Below, piece by piece: positions 5,488 to 5,654 of a DNA stretch of 5,654 nucleotides (positions are counted from its first letter, which is position 1; each line of letters starts with the position of its first letter). This DNA is from Candidatus Alkanophagales archaeon (GTDB taxonomy: Archaea; Halobacteriota; Syntropharchaeia; Alkanophagales; B39-G2). Under the pieces are notes generated by a model. That model was not told where the DNA came from and did not search any database. It worked only from the letters and a program-made list of their open reading frames with translations. Both the position numbers and the translations under genes were made by a program. The stretch spans positions 1-5,654 of the forward strand of contig QMVQ01000118.1 of the NCBI GenBank assembly GCA_003661185.1, in the 5' to 3' direction.

Positions 5488-5594
5488 AGTTACGCTTTTG
5501 CGGGGGCGTGGCTGCTTAAGGTGTCGTCGCTGTTAGAAGCGGGCGGCGTTGCGTTGTTGCTTGAAATGCTGGATGAGCGCCACGTCCTACGAAC

Positions 5595-5626
5595 GACGGC
5601 AGCCGCACCGCAAACCGCTCGCCGTC
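5595..5626. repeat. GC-rich inverted repeat upstream of cbiM
   Basis: GACGGCAGC (5595-5603) pairs with GCT-C-GCCGTC (5617-5626): nine Watson-Crick pairs with one bulged C at 5620 and a 13-base loop. It lies about 140 bases before the cbiM start and upstream of the presumed promoter. The outer arms, GACGG and GCCGTC, resemble those of the inverted repeat after cbiO, but the interiors align only weakly. Function unknown, and chance is possible in GC-rich DNA. Confidence 0.3.
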
Positions 5627-5654
5627 ACCGGCTGACTCCACGCAGGTCATCCAC

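Larger units (their letters stand above)
5458..5654. other. Region upstream of cbiM without a supported gene
   Basis: No RNA gene or recognisable protein is seen here. Two frames are open to the right edge. A plus-strand frame begins at an ATG at 5485 (MSYAFAGAWLLKVSSLLEAG and on, at least 56 codons). A minus-strand frame has 45 codons and a stop at 5518-5516 (ending RRPLLTATTP). Neither resembles a family I know, and the plus-strand one becomes Arg/Thr/Ala-rich in a way typical of chance reading in GC-rich DNA. The minus-strand frame could be the tail of an upstream gene. The region also holds the cbiM TATA element and a hairpin. Confidence 0.4.

Noticed and set aside
5491..5520. Minus-strand GCCACGCCCCCGCAAAAGCG followed by TAACT, which recalls the B12-box part of a cobalamin riboswitch.
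   Set aside because: The box itself is not matched (no CCACTG or CTGCC), the other conserved riboswitch segments are not found upstream, and the likely promoter lies downstream of it, so it would not be transcribed into the cbi leader.
5485..5654. Plus-strand frame from an ATG at 5485, open to the right edge, divergent from cbiM.
   Set aside because: There is no upstream ribosome site, no recognisable family, and it turns into Arg/Thr-rich sequence. Too short and too uncharacteristic to call, though a continuation past the edge could change this.

Overview
The window looks archaeal, probably from a methanogen- or ANME-like euryarchaeote; lineage confidence is low. The reasons are class III (prepilin) leaders of the archaeal KG/ISLV type, a secretion ATPase of the archaeal GspE/ArlI type, GGAGGTGA-type ribosome sites, and AT-rich TATA/BRE-like promoters. 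Every supported gene lies on the minus strand, so the reading order runs from high to low coordinates.

Region 1 (5654 to 5458) is about 197 bases upstream of the first gene. It holds no gene I can support. It has a probable TATA element very close to the cbiM start and a GC-rich hairpin.

Region 2 (5457 to 2709) is a tightly packed metal-uptake operon of the ECF (energy-coupling factor) cobalt/nickel type: cbiM, a CbiN-position protein, cbiQ and cbiO. Junctions are 4-base ATGA overlaps except before cbiQ. CbiM is the membrane substrate-binding subunit. The CbiN-position protein is an unusually large membrane-anchored extracytoplasmic accessory. CbiQ is the transmembrane coupling subunit and CbiO the ATPase. 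Whether the metal is cobalt or nickel cannot be decided here. The cbiQ start sits in a 3 x 21 bp in-frame tandem repeat in which each unit carries an ATG.

Region 3 (2708 to 2579) is a 130-base gap. It holds an imperfect inverted repeat directly after the cbiO stop codon and a TATA/BRE-like promoter for the next operon.

Region 4 (2578 to the left edge) is a type IV pilus-like surface operon. It encodes two pilin-like proteins with near-identical N-terminal segments, one of which carries a canonical EF-hand calcium loop. A small single-membrane-span protein follows, then the N-terminal 290 residues of a type II/IV secretion ATPase that runs off the window about where the Walker A motif should begin. 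All four genes overlap. The pilins would be the filament or surface subunits and the ATPase the assembly motor; a TadC/ArlJ-type membrane platform gene would be expected just outside the window.
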